A stretch of DNA of 54,084 nt from an uncultured Prevotellaceae bacterium. Lineage in GTDB: Bacteria > Bacteroidota > Bacteroidia > Bacteroidales > Bacteroidaceae. Below the pieces are notes generated by a model. It was not told where the DNA came from and ran no database searches. It was given only the letters and a program-made list of their open reading frames with translations. Position 1 is the stretch's first letter; the number at the start of each line of letters is the position of its first letter. This document shows, piece after piece, positions 19,055 to 25,461 of the stretch. The stretch is taken from NCBI GenBank assembly GCA_902800595.1, contig CADCFA010000010.1:1-54084 (forward strand), given 5' to 3'. A program made the translations under genes and the position numbers.

Positions 19055-19065
19055 AGACAGAAAGT

Positions 19066-19953
19066 ATGGAGTATATATCAGTTATTCAGTTTGCAGAGAA
19101 ATATGGTATCTCTGAGCGCACAGCCCGCAACTATTGTGCCCAGGGAAAGATTGAAGGTGCCTTCCTGACAGGTAAGACTTGGAACATCCCTGCTGATGCC
19201 ACATTACCAAAACGAGGCAAAGTCAAAGAGAAAATAATGCCTTTGTTGAAAGTGCTGAGAGAACAGAAAGCATCAAAACTGAAAGGCAGCATCTACCATC
19301 GCACCCAAATCGATCTGACGTATAACTCCAATCATATGGAAGGAAGCAAACTGACACACGATCAGACGCGCTACATCTTTGAGACGAATACCATAGGTAT
19401 AACGGATAGTGCTGTGAATGTGGATGATATCGTTGAGACTGTCAACCATTTCCGTTGTATCGACTACATCATCGATCACGCTGAGGAACGACTCACTGAA
19501 GATTCAATCAAGCACCTTCATCTGCTATTGAAGACAGGAACCTCAGATAGCCGCAAAGACTGGTTTGCCGTAGGTGATTACAAGCGTCTTCCCAATGAGG
19601 TAGGAGGCATTGATACCTGTCCTCCGGAAGAAGTGCATAAAAGACTGAAGGCTTTGCTGGCTGAATACCGTCAAAAGCGTCCAAAATCATTTGAGGACAT
19701 CCTCGACTTTCACGTACGTTTCGAGCAGATTCATCCTTTCCAAGATGGTAATGGCAGAGTCGGACGCCTCGTGATGTTCAAGGAATGTCTCGCAAACGGC
19801 ATAATCCCCTTTATCATCACAGACGAACTCAAGATGTTCTATTATCGAGGTCTCCAAGAATGGGGCCACATTGATGGCTACCTCACAGACACCTGCCTCA
19901 CAGCCCAAGACCAATATAAAGATCTCCTCAGATACTTCAAACTAAAAGCCTGA
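19066..19953 (+). CDS. Fic family AMP-transferase with N-terminal helix-turn-helix
   Basis: A Fic (filamentation induced by cAMP) enzyme of 295 residues, expected to transfer AMP from ATP to a protein hydroxyl. Residues 1-45 form a MerR/excisionase-like HTH (VIQFAEKYGISERTARNYC, then the wing-like GKTWNIP). The Fic core carries the full motif HPFQDGNGRVGR (H223-R234). The inhibitory helix motif S-x-x-x-E-G is N-terminal to it (S88, E92, G93), making it a class II Fic that should be auto-inhibited. The promoter carries a perfect palindrome and extra half-sites, so the protein probably represses itself and may use AMPylation to modulate that. The target is unknown. Downstream on the other strand is MntA/HepT, another AMP-transfer system. 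Confidence 0.92.
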   Translation: MEYISVIQFAEKYGISERTARNYCAQGKIEGAFLTGKTWNIPADATLPKRGKVKEKIMPLLKVLREQKASKLKGSIYHRTQIDLTYNSNHMEGSKLTHDQTRYIFETNTIGITDSAVNVDDIVETVNHFRCIDYIIDHAEERLTEDSIKHLHLLLKTGTSDSRKDWFAVGDYKRLPNEVGGIDTCPPEEVHKRLKALLAEYRQKRPKSFEDILDFHVRFEQIHPFQDGNGRVGRLVMFKECLANGIIPFIITDELKMFYYRGLQEWGHIDGYLTDTCLTAQDQYKDLLRYFKLKA

Positions 19954-20027
19954 GGTCTTGAGGAGGTAATTATGGTGTCTCGTTACGACATTTTCCCCCA
20001 AAAAGTTCGTTACCAATTTGATGGCAT

Positions 20028-20046
20028 AATTGCAAAAATTGCAATT
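20028..20046. repeat. AATTGCAA-aaa-TTGCAATT palindrome
   Basis: Perfect 8-bp arms with a three-base spacer. It ends 27 bases before the -7 element at 20074, a position suited to an activator or repressor site. Confidence 0.65.
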
Positions 20047-20073
20047 TCAGTAACTTAATTCGAGAAATTTGAT

Positions 20074-20081
20074 TATCTTTG
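20074..20081 (+). promoter_or_regulatory. Orphan -7 element
   Basis: TATCTTTG with no coding sequence downstream on this strand. The predicted start near 20088 is followed by a terminator-like hairpin at 20118-20145, suggesting a transcript of about 55-60 bases, or read-through into the nested hairpin. Confidence 0.5.
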
Positions 20082-20117
20082 CACCCGCTTGATCTTATGA
20101 TCTTGCACTACATTTTG

Positions 20118-20145
20118 AAATGCGTCGCTGACGCTTTGTTTTTGG
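20118..20145 (+). terminator. Short terminator-like hairpin
   Basis: GCGTC-gct-GACGC (20122-20134), flanked by AAA on the left and TTTGTTTTT on the right. The stem is only 5 bp plus A-T pairs, so strength is uncertain. Confidence 0.5.
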
Positions 20146-20212
20146 CCGTTTTGAAACTACCACTCTCAAAATTAGAATGTCAAGAACATAGTAGAGGTTG
20201 ATGCTACGGGTA

Positions 20213-20290
20213 GGTATATACCGTTCCCGTTGGTGTGCAGATGGCTAACCATGCCATCAAGCACACCTTTTGGGGCGTACAATATATACC
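20213..20290. repeat. Nested inverted repeat (three collinear stems)
   Basis: The outer stem is GGTATATA (20213-20220) with TATATACC (20283-20290). The middle stem is GGTGTGC (20232-20238) with GCACACC (20261-20267). The inner stem is ATGGC (20241-20245) with GCCAT (20253-20257). CCC in the left arm can also face GGGG in the right arm. The result is a rod about 78 bases long ending 14 bases short of the hepT stop codon. Confidence 0.8.
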
Positions 20291-20303
20291 AACGGCGTGG
20301 GTA

Positions 20304-20636
20304 TCACTCTGTCTTGTTCATCTGTACATCAGGGTCAACTTCGAAATAATGGTGTGCGATAATGTCTCTAACACCCATGACTCCTTTCCAGTCTATTGAT
20401 GGATAGGTTGGAAGAAGTTGCTTTTTTGTGAGTTTATCAAGAGTCTTTACGCTTTCTCCAAGAGCTATCAATACCATACATGCCGCATCAAGTTTCTCCA
20501 TTCCTGTAGGTGATACCAAGTAGTCTTTGACAGAATGGATTTCCATAGAACGTTCTTGTAATCTATTGATTGCTATATCAATATTTTTGAGGGTCTCATA
20601 GACCATAGCGATATTATCAGTAGACTCTAACTCCAT
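20304..20636 (-). CDS. HEPN-domain RNase toxin, HepT-like, probably C-terminally truncated
   Basis: 110 residues. The all-helical HEPN/DUF86 fold ends in the RX4HXY motif RDIIAHHY (R90, H95, Y97). This is the RNase active site of HepT, and its Tyr is AMPylated by the partner MntA in characterised pairs. After HHYFEVDPDV only six residues remain (QMNKTE), whereas the homologues I know continue with a further helix of about 20 residues. The 3' end abuts a nested hairpin element, so the tail may have been replaced. The start overlaps mntA by 20 bases. It may still be active because the catalytic motif is intact. Confidence 0.82.
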   Translation of the reverse strand: MELESTDNIAMVYETLKNIDIAINRLQERSMEIHSVKDYLVSPTGMEKLDAACMVLIALGESVKTLDKLTKKQLLPTYPSIDWKGVMGVRDIIAHHYFEVDPDVQMNKTE

Positions 20637-20910
20637 ATTTAAGTATTTGGTGCTTAAACAATTGATTCATGTTTTCTCTCATTCGGACGACATCAACAGA
20701 GCAACCTAATAACTCCTGAAGGTAGCATTTTACTCCTGCTTGTTTAAACAGGTTAGGTTTCATTTCTACGCACACATCAACATCGCTATTTTCTTTTTGT
20801 TCGTTTCTGGCAACGGAACCAAAAAGAAGCATAGAACTCACGCCGTAGTGCTCGCTAAGATACTCGCGGGTGGATTTTAGTTTTTCTATTGTTTGTGCTC
20901 TGTCTAACAT
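20617..20910 (-). CDS. MntA-like minimal nucleotidyltransferase antitoxin
   Basis: 97 residues from MLDRAQTIEKL at 20910; a longer start at 20934 would overlap the promoter. The Pol-beta-type nucleotidyltransferase motif is GSVARNEQKENSDVD (G31, S32, D43, D45), matching GSx10DxD. Proteins of this type AMPylate and so neutralise HepT. The gene order antitoxin-toxin and the 20-base overlap are standard for HEPN/MNT modules. Its own -7 element is at 20932-20939. Confidence 0.85.
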   Translation of the reverse strand: MLDRAQTIEKLKSTREYLSEHYGVSSMLLFGSVARNEQKENSDVDVCVEMKPNLFKQAGVKCYLQELLGCSVDVVRMRENMNQLFKHQILKYGVRVY

Positions 20911-20931
20911 AAGTGTTATATATATCGAGGG

Positions 20932-20939
20932 CAAAGATA
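20932..20939 (-). promoter_or_regulatory. -7 element of the mntA-hepT module
   Basis: TATCTTTG on the minus strand, 21 bases before the preferred ATG at 20910. Confidence 0.7.
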
Positions 20940-21053
20940 AGAAAAGTTTCTGAAACAGAAAAGAAAATAGCAGGGATTTTTAGATTAAATTTCTAAGTAA
21001 ACAAATAAAAGCAGAAAAACTTACGTATTTTTTCGAGAGGAAAAAGCACTGAG

Positions 21054-21084
21054 AAAAAAAAATCAGCCTATTTCTTAGGCTGAT
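21054..21084 (-). terminator. Terminator overlapping the last codons of the sigma operon
   Basis: ATCAGCCTA (21062-21070) pairs perfectly with TAGGCTGAT (21076-21084) around a five-base loop. On the minus strand it is followed by eight or more T. The stem includes the stop codon (21068-21070) and the last four codons of the Spy-like gene. Confidence 0.85.
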
Positions 21085-21538
21085 GCTTATGATGATTATC
21101 GTCTTTGTTCTTGCTCCAGTTCTTGAAGGCACGGCGATGGAAACGGTCTTCTGCCTTGATGACATCATAGACCTTTGATGCTGGCAGCACACTGAAGAAC
21201 TTGTTGTGATAGGTCTGCTGAATATTCTTCAGCTCCAACTCATAGACATCACGCTGCTGCACCACCTTCTTGCAATCGCACTCATCAACGGGCTTTATCT
21301 TGCACTCCTTTTTTATCTGCTGGTGGATCGCACGCTGTTTCTTGTGCATCTCACGGAGCAAAGGGAAGAACTTGGCTGCTTCTTCGGGGGTGAGACATGC
21401 TTCCTTAGTGATAAACTGCTCCATCTCCGCCTGAAACTTCTCAGGGGAGAACTTCTGAGGCTCATCAGCGAAAGCCGAAACACTCAGCAGGAATGCAACA
21501 CTCAGGGTAAACAACAGTCTCTTCATAGCTTTCATCAT
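21068..21538 (-). CDS. Periplasmic Spy/CpxP-like protein
   Basis: 156 residues from MMKAMKRLLFTL at 21538, right after the anti-sigma stop codon; upstream in-frame ATGs lie inside the previous gene. A signal peptide (LLFTLSVAFLLSVSAFA) is followed by a helical charged protein: FSPEKFQAEMEQFI, CLTPEEAAKFFPLLREMHKKQRAI, and a basic C-terminus ending KHQPKK. The layout resembles Spy/CpxP-type periplasmic chaperones or heavy-metal sensors, often encoded last in ECF sigma operons of Bacteroidetes. It probably senses or buffers envelope stress. Family assignment is by pattern only. Confidence 0.65.
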   Translation of the reverse strand: MMKAMKRLLFTLSVAFLLSVSAFADEPQKFSPEKFQAEMEQFITKEACLTPEEAAKFFPLLREMHKKQRAIHQQIKKECKIKPVDECDCKKVVQQRDVYELELKNIQQTYHNKFFSVLPASKVYDVIKAEDRFHRRAFKNWSKNKDDNHHKHQPKK

Positions 21539-21539
21539 T

Positions 21540-21878
21540 TTATTCATCTGACAGACAAGCATAAATATCTGAATTGTCGAGCATGACATAATCGGCAGCC
21601 TCATCGAATGCCACATCGGTTGACACCTTGACGGCTTCAGCCTGCAGAGGCTGCTGGGAAACAGGCGACAGGGCGAACCATGCCAAAGCACCCAGTGCTA
21701 AGATGCACACCACTGCTGCGGCATAACGCAACGGGCGCAACCAAAGGCGTTTGGCTTGCGGCTGGCGTTCAGGCAATGAAGCCATCATCTGGTCGGCAAA
21801 GGTATCAAAATAACCTTCAGGAACCACAAACGGATTTCTGCGACCTACCTTCTCTTCTATGTACTTCTCTTCATTCAT
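21540..21878 (-). CDS. Single-pass membrane protein, putative anti-sigma regulator
   Basis: 112 residues. The N-terminal cytoplasmic segment reads EEKYIEEKVGRRNPFVVPEGYFDTFADQMM, in a pattern (NPF-x-VPEGYF) recurrent in Bacteroidetes genes next to ECF sigma factors. One transmembrane helix follows (YAAAVVCILALGALAWFAL), then a short periplasmic tail. Position between the sigma factor and the Spy-like gene, with a 31-base gap to the former, supports an anti-sigma role. No classical zinc-finger anti-sigma motif is present, so this is an inference. Confidence 0.65.
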   Translation of the reverse strand: MNEEKYIEEKVGRRNPFVVPEGYFDTFADQMMASLPERQPQAKRLWLRPLRYAAAVVCILALGALAWFALSPVSQQPLQAEAVKVSTDVAFDEAADYVMLDNSDIYACLSDE

Positions 21879-21909
21879 CGTATATATGACGTATCATTAT
21901 TCAGAAAGT

Positions 21910-22449
21910 TTAATCACGCGACTTAAAAAATTCTGCAATCTTTTTCACCGCAATATGATAGGAGGCCTTGAGGGAGCCCTCTGAGGTGTTAAGCACCTGT
22001 GACATCTCACTATACTTCATCTCATCGAAATAGCGCAGTTGGAAAACGGTTCGCTGCACATCGGGCAAGGAGGCAACTGCCTGTTGCAGCATTGCTTCCA
22101 CCTCTGAGCCGTCGAAATAAGGATCGGACTGAAGCATATTGACTAAGGAGAGATCATCCTCAGTACTGACGGTGGGATGGCTGTTGCGACGCAGATAGTC
22201 TAAGCTCTCATTGATGGCAATGCGTGAGAGCCAGGTGATGATCTTCGACTCGCCCTGAAAGCTGTCGATATGGTTCCAGGCTTTCAGAAACGTGTTCTGC
22301 ATCACATCATTGGCATCTTCGTGAGTAAGCACAATACGACGAATCTGCCAATAGAGCTGTTCACTATACTGGCGCACAATGACTCCGAAAGCAGCACGCT
22401 GCGTCTTCGGGTCTTTTAATTGAGCATAGAGTTCGCGTTCATCTGTCAT
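21910..22449 (-). CDS. ECF RNA polymerase sigma factor (sigma-70 family)
   Basis: 179 residues. Region 2 includes YWQIRRIVLTHEDANDVMQNTFLKAW, the usual D-x-x-Q-x-x-F-x-x-x-W core-binding/-10 pattern. Region 4 is LPDVQRTVFQLRYFDEMKYSEMSQVLNTSEGSLKASYHIAV in two parts, an HTH for the -35 region. It lacks regions 1 and 3, as ECF members do. It overlaps the upstream secreted-protein gene by one base (TGATG) and leads into the putative anti-sigma gene, so all four genes form one operon. The stimulus is unknown. Confidence 0.92.
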   Translation of the reverse strand: MTDERELYAQLKDPKTQRAAFGVIVRQYSEQLYWQIRRIVLTHEDANDVMQNTFLKAWNHIDSFQGESKIITWLSRIAINESLDYLRRNSHPTVSTEDDLSLVNMLQSDPYFDGSEVEAMLQQAVASLPDVQRTVFQLRYFDEMKYSEMSQVLNTSEGSLKASYHIAVKKIAEFFKSRD

Positions 22450-22769
22450 CAGCGTACCGCAATCTTACGGACTACCGATCCTACCTTTACGATATAGCAG
22501 CCTTTGGGAATACTTAGTTCAATCTTCTGTGCCGGACTGTCAATCTGCTGTTCGAGCACGCGTCGCCCTGTGAGCGATACGACCTCAAGCACCTTACCCT
22601 CTCCACCATTGACATAAAGGAATCCTTGTGAATAGGTAATGGTGATTTCTCCCTCAGGAAAAGTTGTCAGACCTGCCTCATACACCATTGCTGCACAGAC
22701 TGATGCCGGCGCAGTGAAACAGAGGGTTGAGATGGTCATCAATAAGAGTAGAAATCTAACCATACGCAT
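22449..22769 (-). CDS. Small secreted protein with a T9SS-sorting-like C-terminal domain
   Basis: 106 residues, first gene of the sigma operon. The signal peptide is MVRFLLLLMTISTLCFTAPASVCA. After a ~25-residue spacer the rest (LEVVSLTGRRVLEQQID, IPKGCYIVKVGS, RKIAV) resembles the beta-sandwich C-terminal domain used as a type IX secretion signal, with no cargo domain in front. It may be a bare remnant of a larger secreted protein, or a domain used structurally. Its stop overlaps the sigma start by one base. Function unknown. Confidence 0.65.
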   Translation of the reverse strand: MRMVRFLLLLMTISTLCFTAPASVCAAMVYEAGLTTFPEGEITITYSQGFLYVNGGEGKVLEVVSLTGRRVLEQQIDSPAQKIELSIPKGCYIVKVGSVVRKIAVR

Positions 22770-22782
22770 TCATTATGTGCTG

Positions 22783-22814
22783 CAAATTTAGGGATTATGC
22801 TTGAATGTTCCAAA
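22783..22814 (-). promoter_or_regulatory. Promoter of the sigma-factor operon
   Basis: On the minus strand TTTG (22811-22814), 20 bases, TAAATTTG (22783-22790), 13 bases before the ATG of the first gene. It is a housekeeping-type promoter, not an obvious ECF one. Confidence 0.8.
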
Positions 22815-22846
22815 TTTTTATGGCAAAAAATGGCTTTTTAGTCCAT

Positions 22847-23767
22847 TCAGATGTCGAAAACTTCCATTTCATTCGTCAAAAACGACTGGGGGAACACTTC
22901 TTTGGCCTCGTTGAGCAACACGGTTTCATCCTCATAACGGGAGCTGTAATGACCTAACAACAAGCGCCCTACCCCTGCATCACGGGCCACCGTAGCTGCC
23001 TGACGAGCTGTTGAGTGGAAATATTTCTCAGACTGCGGCAGGTGATCATCGCCATAGGTACTCTCATGATAGAGGGTATTCACGCCACGAAGCTGCTCAT
23101 GCAACTTGGGCATATAGCGTGTATCACTGATATAGGCATAGCTACGGGGTGGATCGGCAGGGACGACGAGTCTGCTATTGGGGATGACCTCACCATCAGG
23201 CATAGTCCAGTCTGCACCGTTCTTGATATTACCAGCCTGACTGACAGGTATCTGGTAACACTCCATCATCTCACGACGGATATGAGGCAAGGTGGGTTTC
23301 TCACTGATGATATAACCGCAACAGGGCAAGCGATGCTCCAAGGGAATATTCTCGACCATGATACTACGATCTTCATAGACCACACTGCGGACGGTGGTAT
23401 CAACAGGATAGAACACCACTTCGAAGCCTAAGTCATGGGTAAAGAACTGAATCTGCCGTTCGAGTTCTGGTCCCAAGGCCTCTGGTGCATGAACATGCAG
23501 ACGAGCCGTACGCCCCAGCAGTCCAAAGGTGGAGATCATACCGATAAGACCAAAGCAGTGATCGCCATGCAGATGGGTGATAAACACATGACTGAGTTTC
23601 GTGAAGCGCACCCTGCATTTACGAAGTTGCATCTGCGTGCCTTCCGCACAATCAAGCATCAGTACCTTGTCGCGTACCTCCACCACCTGTGACGATGCGT
23701 AATGACGAAGGGTGGGAAGCGCACTTCCACACCCTAAGATATGTACTTTGAACGGTTCCACCTGCAA
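22847..23767 (-). CDS. rnz: Ribonuclease Z (tRNA 3' processing)
   Basis: A metallo-beta-lactamase-fold endonuclease of 306 residues that trims tRNA 3' trailers. The zinc motif is HLHGDH (H65, H67, D69, H70), with supporting motifs ILGCGSALPT, MLDCAEGTQMQL, YISDTRY, LYHESTYGDD, HSTARQAA and LLLGHYSSRY. It is a normal-length RNase Z with the exosite insertion region. It is third in an operon after mazG and a lipoprotein gene, with a six-base gap to the latter. tRNA-His in this window lacks an encoded CCA, consistent with a need for this enzyme. Confidence 0.94.
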   Translation of the reverse strand: MQVEPFKVHILGCGSALPTLRHYASSQVVEVRDKVLMLDCAEGTQMQLRKCRVRFTKLSHVFITHLHGDHCFGLIGMISTFGLLGRTARLHVHAPEALGPELERQIQFFTHDLGFEVVFYPVDTTVRSVVYEDRSIMVENIPLEHRLPCCGYIISEKPTLPHIRREMMECYQIPVSQAGNIKNGADWTMPDGEVIPNSRLVVPADPPRSYAYISDTRYMPKLHEQLRGVNTLYHESTYGDDHLPQSEKYFHSTARQAATVARDAGVGRLLLGHYSSRYEDETVLLNEAKEVFPQSFLTNEMEVFDI

Positions 23768-23773
23768 GAGGAA

Positions 23774-24466
23774 TTAAATCTTATTGAACTCGTCGCCAGT
23801 ATCCTCCAATTCCAATCCGTGGAGATCTACTTTCGGTTTTTCCTTCCAACGGTTATACTCGAAAGTCTCCGTCTCGTCACGGGGCTTGCCGACGGTACGG
23901 TAAGCCAAGGTGTCAGGACCAAGCATCAGAAGCTCGTAACGGTTAGTCTCTTGTTCATCACCGCCACCTTCACGAACAAGCAGGATTTCCAATTCGCCAT
24001 TGATAATCTTCCAGGTACGATAGACAATCACACTCTGTTCGATACTCTCTGCGATACCACCTTCCTTGATACGGATACCAACCTCAGCACTGCCATCAAT
24101 AGGATCAGGCATCACCCAGTCGCCCATCAGCGCATTCAGGTTGATAACCTGAAGAGCTACATGACCTGCACTATCGGGAATGACAGCCAGACGATCGGAT
24201 GGCTCTAAGCCTCCAAACACCTTGCCAGTCTCACGGGCACGGGCGATACTCAGCTTCAACGTGTCACCATTATCGGTAATCATCTCCAATGTGTTCATTG
24301 CTGAGTTTGCCGTACAGATACCATACACAGTACGGTCGTGTGATTCAAGTTCTTTCACAGCAGTAGAATCCTCTTCTTCAGCATATTGCTGGTTTTTGTT
24401 GCCACCACAGCTGGCAAAAAACAATATGCCAGCCACAAATACTCCTAAAAATACGCTTTTCTTCAT
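23774..24466 (-). CDS. Lipoprotein with lipocalin-like pattern
   Basis: 230 residues. A lipoprotein signal peptide ends in the lipobox FFASC (Cys at about residue 20), followed by GGNKNQ. An acidic linker follows, then repeated short beta strands: RTVYGICTANSAMNTLEMITD, LKLSIARARETGKVFGGL, GDWVMPDPIDGSAEVGIRI. The GDWV pattern and strand spacing suggest a lipocalin-like barrel. The exact domain is not identified. It sits between mazG (18-base gap) and rnz (6-base gap) in one operon. Likely anchored in the outer or inner membrane facing the periplasm. Confidence 0.65.
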   Translation of the reverse strand: MKKSVFLGVFVAGILFFASCGGNKNQQYAEEEDSTAVKELESHDRTVYGICTANSAMNTLEMITDNGDTLKLSIARARETGKVFGGLEPSDRLAVIPDSAGHVALQVINLNALMGDWVMPDPIDGSAEVGIRIKEGGIAESIEQSVIVYRTWKIINGELEILLVREGGGDEQETNRYELLMLGPDTLAYRTVGKPRDETETFEYNRWKEKPKVDLHGLELEDTGDEFNKI

Positions 24467-24484
24467 ACCTTATATATTTTATAA

Positions 24485-25351
24485 TCAATTCTTCTCCTCT
24501 TGTTTCGCTTCATTCCATAGCTGATCCATCTCTTCGAGAGTCATATCCTTGAGAGGTTTCCCTATCTTGATGCTATGGGCCTCAATATAGTTAAAACGAT
24601 TGATGAACTTACGATTGGTCTTCTCTAAGGCATTGTCGGGGTTCAACTTATAGAGACGTGCCGCATTGATGACACTGAAAAGGAAATCGCCCAATTCCGC
24701 AGTAGAGCGTTCCTTATCCTCTTTATTCAACTCAACCTCTAGTTCACCAAGTTCTTCACGCACCTTCTTCCACACATCCTGACGATCCTCCCAGTCGAAG
24801 CCGACATTACGAGCCTTATCCTGAATGCGATAGGCTTTGATGAGTGAAGGCAGAGCCTCAGGCACGCCAGAGAGGACACTCTTATTGCCATCTTTCTCCT
24901 TAAGCTTGATCTGCTCCCAGTTTTCCAAAACCTGGGTAACACTAGTAATACTAGCCTGACTAGTTTGCCTAGTAGAACTAGCCGAACTAGGCACATACGG
25001 CAGGGGTTTGGGATCCTCTGCGTCAATCTGCGAAGGATGATACACATGCGGATGGCGGGTGATCATCTTGCGCGTCAGGGCGTTACAGACATCAGCCATA
25101 TCAAACTGCGACTGCTCTTCTGCAATCTTCGCATAGAAACAGATATGAAGCAGCACATCACCCAACTCCTTACAGATATCGGGTATGTCGTTCTTAATCA
25201 GGGCATCGCAGAGCTCATACGTCTCTTCGATGGTATTAGGACGCAAGCTCTCGTTGGTCTGTTTCTTATCCCAGGGACAATTGGCTCTCAACGCATCCAA
25301 GACATCGAGAAAACGGCCAAAAGCTTGCATTTTTTCCTCTTTTGTGTGCAT
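24485..25351 (-). CDS. mazG: Nucleoside triphosphate pyrophosphohydrolase
   Basis: A MazG enzyme of 288 residues that hydrolyses (d)NTPs to monophosphates and is thought to sanitise the nucleotide pool. Two MazG repeats are visible. The first has LRANCPWDKKQTNESL, IEETYEL and ELGDVLLHICF; the second has the EELGELEVEL and AELGDFLFSVINAARLY motifs. Between them an unusually long low-complexity linker (SSASSTRQTSQASITSVTQ) is encoded by a 9-base CTAG repeat. It is first in the operon with the lipoprotein and rnz genes. Confidence 0.93.
   Translation of the reverse strand: MHTKEEKMQAFGRFLDVLDALRANCPWDKKQTNESLRPNTIEETYELCDALIKNDIPDICKELGDVLLHICFYAKIAEEQSQFDMADVCNALTRKMITRHPHVYHPSQIDAEDPKPLPYVPSSASSTRQTSQASITSVTQVLENWEQIKLKEKDGNKSVLSGVPEALPSLIKAYRIQDKARNVGFDWEDRQDVWKKVREELGELEVELNKEDKERSTAELGDFLFSVINAARLYKLNPDNALEKTNRKFINRFNYIEAHSIKIGKPLKDMTLEEMDQLWNEAKQEEKN
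24941..24994. repeat. Six 9-base units each containing CTAG, inside mazG
   Basis: CTAG occurs at exact 9-base intervals in six consecutive units (ACTAGTAAT, ACTAGCCTG, ACTAGTTTG, CCTAGTAGA, ACTAGCCGA, ACTAGGCAC). The frame is kept. The encoded peptide is Ser/Thr-rich and lies between the two MazG domains. CTAG is otherwise sparse in this window. Confidence 0.9.
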
Positions 25352-25370
25352 AAATCATTAATTAATGTGG

Positions 25371-25378
25371 CAAAGATA
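25371..25378 (-). promoter_or_regulatory. -7 element of the mazG operon
   Basis: TATCTTTG on the minus strand, 19 bases before the mazG ATG. Confidence 0.7.
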
Positions 25379-25421
25379 CAAAATAATTGAGAATTGGGAA
25401 TCGAGATTTGGGATTTTTTTA

Positions 25422-25429
25422 TAATTTTG
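25422..25429 (+). promoter_or_regulatory. -7 element of valS
   Basis: TAATTTTG, 32 bases before the valS ATG, diverging from the mazG promoter. Confidence 0.65.
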
Positions 25430-25461
25430 CACCGATTTTAGAGAATAAACATCATATATAT

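Larger units (their letters stand above)
18552..19065. other. 514-base intergenic region with periodic repeats and palindromes
   Basis: No gene was found. The first ~150 bases are plain AT-rich sequence. A 22-base periodic array (18723-18832) and two GGGAA-type palindromes follow, then about 120 bases with no obvious signal, and finally the Fic operator and promoter. There is no clear intrinsic terminator for nth. Confidence 0.8.
19954..20303. other. 350-base intergenic region with a promoter, short hairpin and a nested inverted repeat
   Basis: No convincing gene. It contains, in order, an AATTGCAA-aaa-TTGCAATT palindrome (20028-20046), a -7 element (20074-20081), a short terminator-like hairpin (20118-20145), and a three-layer inverted repeat (20213-20290) reaching the 3' end of hepT. 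Short reading frames exist (e.g. 15 codons from the ATG at 20201) but none has support. Confidence 0.75.

Noticed and set aside
20201-20248. 15-codon frame MLRVGIYRSRW... in the Fic-HepT gap
   Set aside because: It overlaps the nested inverted repeat, has no convincing ribosome site and no supporting context.
19954-20303. Insertion sequence or integron remnant
   Set aside because: No transposase or integrase fragment and no target-site duplication could be seen; only hairpins are present.
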